Origin: Paraburkholderia gardini
GTDB taxonomy: Bacteria; Pseudomonadota; Gammaproteobacteria; Burkholderiales; Burkholderiaceae
Assembly: GCF_907164575.1 (NCBI RefSeq)
Contig: NZ_CAJQYY010000012.1
Span: 1 to 64,000 of the forward strand
Direction of reading: 5' to 3'
Length of the DNA: 64,000 nt
Program-made: the position numbers and the translations under genes
Part shown: positions 61,170 through 64,000 of the stretch, in pieces
Position numbering within the stretch: position 1 is the stretch's first letter
Layout of the letters: each line of letters starts with the position of its first letter
Notes under the pieces: model-generated
Seen by the model: the letters and a program-made list of their open reading frames with translations, nothing else
What the model was told of the DNA's origin: nothing
Database searches by the model: none

Positions 61170-62090
61170 TTGAACAATGATCAGGCAGTGGTGGGTGTAG
61201 TCGGAACGGGTTTGATGGGCGTCGGCATCGCGACGCAATCCGCGTTGCACGGATACCGGACGATCGTCCATGACGTCGATGCAGCGCGTCTTGCGAGCGT
61301 CGTCCCCAAGGCCGAAGCCGTGCTCGACGAACTGATCGACGCCGGCCGCATCGACCGCGCGGCTAAAACGGCCGCGCTCGCCCGCATCGAAACGCACGGC
61401 GCGCTCGATATCATGGCTTCGGCGCAGTTCATCATCGAAGCGATTCCCGAGGTGCTGGCGCTCAAGCATCGTCTGTACGAAGCGCTCGACCCGCTTCTCG
61501 CCCCCGACGCCATTCTTGCCAGCAACACGAGCGGTTTTCCGCCGGATGCGCTGACCGGTCCGTTGCGCGCCAAAGAGCGTTTCGTGATCGCGCACTTCTG
61601 GAATCCGCCGCACATGATCCCGCTCGTCGAAGTGGTGCCAGGCAGCGAAACCACGCCGGAAGTGACGGCGAAAACCGTCGCTCTGATGTCGGCGATCGGC
61701 ATGGAGCCGGTGCAACTGGCGAAGGCGATTCCGGGCTTTGTCGGCAACCGGCTGCAGTTCGCCGTGCTGCGCGAGGCGCTCAATATCGTGCGCTCGGGCG
61801 CCGCCACGCCGGAAGAAGTCGACCGTGTGATGAAGGCATCGCTTGGGCGTCGCTGGGGCATCGTCGGTCCGTTCGAAAGCGCCGATATGGGCGGCCTCGA
61901 TACGTTTGTCGACATCGCCTCGCATCTGATGCCGGCGCTCGCGAAAGACGAAGACGTCATCGATCTGCTACGCGAGCAGGTGAGTGCGGGGCGCGTCGGC
62001 GTGCGAAGCGGCGCGGGGTTCTACGACTGGGACGACGCGCACGTGGCGCAGGTGAAGGAAGGGCGCAGGCGCGTGATCAGCCGCGGTTGA
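61170..62090 (+). CDS. 3-hydroxyacyl-CoA dehydrogenase family protein
   Basis: A 306-residue NAD+-dependent dehydrogenase. The Rossmann motif VVGVVGTGLMGVGIA opens the protein; catalytic-domain segments are ILASNTSGFPPDALTG, VIAHFWNPPHMIPLVEVVPG (active-site His) and GFVGNRLQFAVLREALNIV. This single-copy form with NPPHxIPLVE is close to the L-carnitine/3-hydroxybutyryl-CoA or L-gulonate dehydrogenase branch. I prefer the TTG at 61170, six bases after AGGAG, over the ATG at 61152, which lacks a ribosome site. Confidence 0.9.
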   Translation: MNNDQAVVGVVGTGLMGVGIATQSALHGYRTIVHDVDAARLASVVPKAEAVLDELIDAGRIDRAAKTAALARIETHGALDIMASAQFIIEAIPEVLALKHRLYEALDPLLAPDAILASNTSGFPPDALTGPLRAKERFVIAHFWNPPHMIPLVEVVPGSETTPEVTAKTVALMSAIGMEPVQLAKAIPGFVGNRLQFAVLREALNIVRSGAATPEEVDRVMKASLGRRWGIVGPFESADMGGLDTFVDIASHLMPALAKDEDVIDLLREQVSAGRVGVRSGAGFYDWDDAHVAQVKEGRRRVISRG

Positions 62091-62136
62091 GCACGGTGAA
62101 CGACGCTATTTGTTCAACCCCTGGAGGCAGCCGCCC

Positions 62137-62754
62137 ATGAATCCCGACGTCCATTTCTACGATCCCGCCGAAGGCCACGGCCTGCGGCACGATCCATTCA
62201 AGGCGATCGTCGCGCCGCGCCTGATCGGCTGGATCTCGACGCGTTCGCCCGAAGGCCGCCTGAATCTCGCGCCGTACAGTTTCTTCGGCGCGTTCGCGAC
62301 GTCTCCTTCGATCATCGGCTTTAGCAGCGAAGGCTACAAGGACAGCATCCGCAACATCGAGGCGACCGGCGAATTCGCGTGGAATCTCGCGACGCGGCCG
62401 CTCGCGGAGCAGATGAACCAGTCGTCTGCGCCGGTCGGACCCGAAGTCGACGAGTTCGAACTGTCGGGGCTCACGCCCGCCGCCGGGCGCAACATCGGCG
62501 TGCCGCATGTCGCGCAGGCGCCTGCCGCGCTCGAATGCAGGCTGTTGCAGATCATCCGGTTGCATGCGCTCGACGGCACGCCGATGGACAACTATCTGGC
62601 GCTCGGTCAGGTGGTCGGCGTGCATATCCAGAAGGCGTTCCTGAAGGACGGCCTGTTCGACACGCACGCCGCGCAGCCGATCATGCGCGCCGGTTATCGC
62701 GCCGATTACGCACAGATCGGCGAGATGTTCCAGATGTTCCGGCCGACGGCGTAG
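62137..62754 (+). CDS. Flavin reductase family (FMN-binding split barrel) protein
   Basis: A 205-residue protein with the flavin reductase domain: LIGWISTRSPEGRLNLAPYSFFGAFATSPSIIGFSSE, then DSIRNIEATGEFAWNLAT, and the C-terminal LQIIRLHAL, NYLALGQVVGVHI. It probably reduces FMN or FAD, or serves as a flavin-dependent oxidoreductase. It follows the dehydrogenase gene by 46 bases in the same direction and may be co-transcribed. Start at the ATG after GGAGGCAGCC. Confidence 0.9.
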   Translation: MNPDVHFYDPAEGHGLRHDPFKAIVAPRLIGWISTRSPEGRLNLAPYSFFGAFATSPSIIGFSSEGYKDSIRNIEATGEFAWNLATRPLAEQMNQSSAPVGPEVDEFELSGLTPAAGRNIGVPHVAQAPAALECRLLQIIRLHALDGTPMDNYLALGQVVGVHIQKAFLKDGLFDTHAAQPIMRAGYRADYAQIGEMFQMFRPTA

Positions 62755-62810
62755 GCCGCGCTACTGCGCACGGGCCCGCGGTTCCGGCAGGCCCGGCCGC
62801 GCGTTGCACG

Positions 62811-64000
62811 TCATTGCCGCCCGGACGTCTCCAGCTTGAACACACCGACCACCTGCGCAAGCCGTTCCGCCTGATCGCGCAGGTCGGCGGCGGCGTGTTC
62901 GGCCACACCGACGATCGTCGCGTTCTGCTGCGTCGCCTCGCCGATCTGCGTGACGGCGAGGTTCACCTGCTCGATGCCGCCCGACTGTTCGCTCGAAGCG
63001 ACACTGATCTCGCTCATGATCGCGCGCACGCGTTCCACCTGTTCGACGATGCCGTTCATCGTCGTGCTGGCTTCTTCGGCGATCCTGTAGCCGGATTCGA
63101 CGCGCGCCGTCGATTCGCCGATCAGCGCCTCGATTTCCTTGACCGCCGCCGCGCTGCGCTGCGCGAGCGCGCGCACTTCGGAGGCGACCACCGCGAAGCC
63201 CTTGCCGTGTTCGCCCGCGCGCGCGGCTTCGACCGCTGCGTTGAGCGCGAGGATGTTGGTCTGGAACGCGATGCCTTCGATGACCGTCGTGATGTCGGCG
63301 ATTTTCTGCGACGAGCGGCTGATGTCGCCCATCGTCGCCACGACGCGCTGCACCGCGCGGCCGCCGTCGAGCGCCGCGTCCGAAGCGCTCGTGACGAGCG
63401 TGTTTGCCTGCGCGGCGTTCGCGGCGTTCTGCTGCACGGTCGAGGTGATCTGTTCCATGCTCGCCGCGGTTTCCTCGAGGCTGCTCGCCTGCGTCGCGAT
63501 GCGCGCCGCGATGTCGCCGCTGCCGGCGGCGATTTCCGCCGTGCCCTGCGTCATGTTCGACGACGCGCCGCGCACCTGCGTGACGATGCGCGCGAGTCCT
63601 TCGCCGATGCCGTCGATGGCCGTCAGCAGGCGGCCGATTTCGTCCGTGCGGCCGTTCGCGACGCGCACGCTCAGATCGCCCGAAGCGAGCCGCTCCGACG
63701 CTTTTGCCGCCTCGTCGAGCGGACGGCTGACCATCCGGCGCACGGCGAACAGGAAGATCGCCGCGAACGCCGCGACCAGCACGAAGCCGACCACGAGGAA
63801 GCGATTGCGGGTGGCGGCGACTTCGGCCATCACCTCGTCGCGCGGCGCGACGCCGCCCACCAGCCATTGCCATTCCGGCACGCTGACGAAGGAAACGTAC
63901 TTTTCGCGCGCATTCTTTTCGCCGAGCGTCGTATCCGCGGACGTGTACGCAAGCTGGCCTTCCTTCGCCTCGAGCATCTGTTTATACGGTGCGTTGGCGT
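62811..64000 (-). CDS. Methyl-accepting chemotaxis protein (5' partial)
   Basis: The frame is open to the right edge (…[13 protein letters not shown]), so the N-terminus is missing. Visible parts: the end of a Cache-type periplasmic sensor ([22 protein letters not shown]), a transmembrane helix ([20 protein letters not shown]), HAMP ([20 protein letters not shown]) and the cytoplasmic signalling helices with the hairpin tip [25 protein letters not shown] sequence. The C-terminus ends FKLETSGRQ without a CheR/CheB pentapeptide. It senses a small molecule and signals to CheA. Confidence 0.94.
   Translation of the reverse strand, partial: ANAPYKQMLEAKEGQLAYTSADTTLGEKNAREKYVSFVSVPEWQWLVGGVAPRDEVMAEVAATRNRFLVVGFVLVAAFAAIFLFAVRRMVSRPLDEAAKASERLASGDLSVRVANGRTDEIGRLLTAIDGIGEGLARIVTQVRGASSNMTQGTAEIAAGSGDIAARIATQASSLEETAASMEQITSTVQQNAANAAQANTLVTSASDAALDGGRAVQRVVATMGDISRSSQKIADITTVIEGIAFQTNILALNAAVEAARAGEHGKGFAVVASEVRALAQRSAAAVKEIEALIGESTARVESGYRIAEEASTTMNGIVEQVERVRAIMSEISVASSEQSGGIEQVNLAVTQIGEATQQNATIVGVAEHAAADLRDQAERLAQVVGVFKLETSGRQ

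Overview
The window looks like a chromosomal segment of a Burkholderiaceae bacterium, most likely Paraburkholderia, Caballeronia or Burkholderia. The evidence is the high GC content with G/C-ending codons, two H-NS family proteins (one with a histone-H1-like tail), several small proteins of a type common in that family, PqiABC, a GntP permease next to a sigma-54 activator, and a split UxaA-type dehydratase in a sugar operon. It is accessory-rich: transport, catabolism, stress repair and regulation dominate, and prfC is the clearest conserved core gene. I saw no rRNA, tRNA, CRISPR array, phage module or complete insertion sequence.

Layout. 1-5.5 kb: a molybdenum hydroxylase pair cut by the left edge, a metallophosphoesterase, and a translationally coupled amidohydrolase operon. 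5.5-11.7 kb: an EmrB-type efflux pump, a candidate small RNA with a strong terminator, a GST, a pentapeptide-repeat protein, an orphan ATP synthase c subunit, a DUF302 protein and an RraA-like protein. 11.7-15.5 kb: a cytochrome b561/glycosyltransferase pair and exported MsrB and MsrA. 15.7-20.9 kb: a TetR regulator with an apparent operator, a DUF3313 lipoprotein and the pqiABC envelope-lipid transport operon, of somewhat lower GC. 21-30.7 kb: many small or hypothetical genes, the H-NS/H1-like fusion, a CHAD protein, a cold-shock protein and a GntP permease with a sigma-54 promoter. 31-37 kb: the sigma-54 activator, secreted proteins, a LuxR regulator whose N-terminal half is AT-rich, a serine hydrolase and a second H-NS protein. 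37-45 kb: prfC, a truncated MFS gene, a predicted manganese exporter behind a yybP-ykoY riboswitch, a PatZ-like acyltransferase that has lost part of its ATP-grasp domain, and a parDE module behind a 29-bp palindrome.

45.4-55.5 kb is the best-defined system: an IclR regulator divergent from a nine-gene operon for uptake and non-phosphorylative breakdown of L-fucose or a close relative. It encodes a binding protein, an RbsA-type ATPase, a permease, a two-piece UxaA dehydratase, an aldo/keto reductase, an amidohydrolase-type lactonase, an SDR dehydrogenase and a FAH-type hydrolase. Together they would take the sugar through lactone, sugar acid, 2-keto-3-deoxy acid and 2,4-diketo acid to pyruvate and lactate. 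A strong hairpin follows the last gene.

55.5-64 kb: a PaaI thioesterase, an AGE-family epimerase, an MgtC-like protein, a low-complexity membrane protein, a 52-residue protein behind paired palindromes, a His-rich secreted protein, a 3-hydroxyacyl-CoA dehydrogenase, a flavin reductase and a chemoreceptor that runs off the right edge.

All identifications come from reading motifs; no database search was run.
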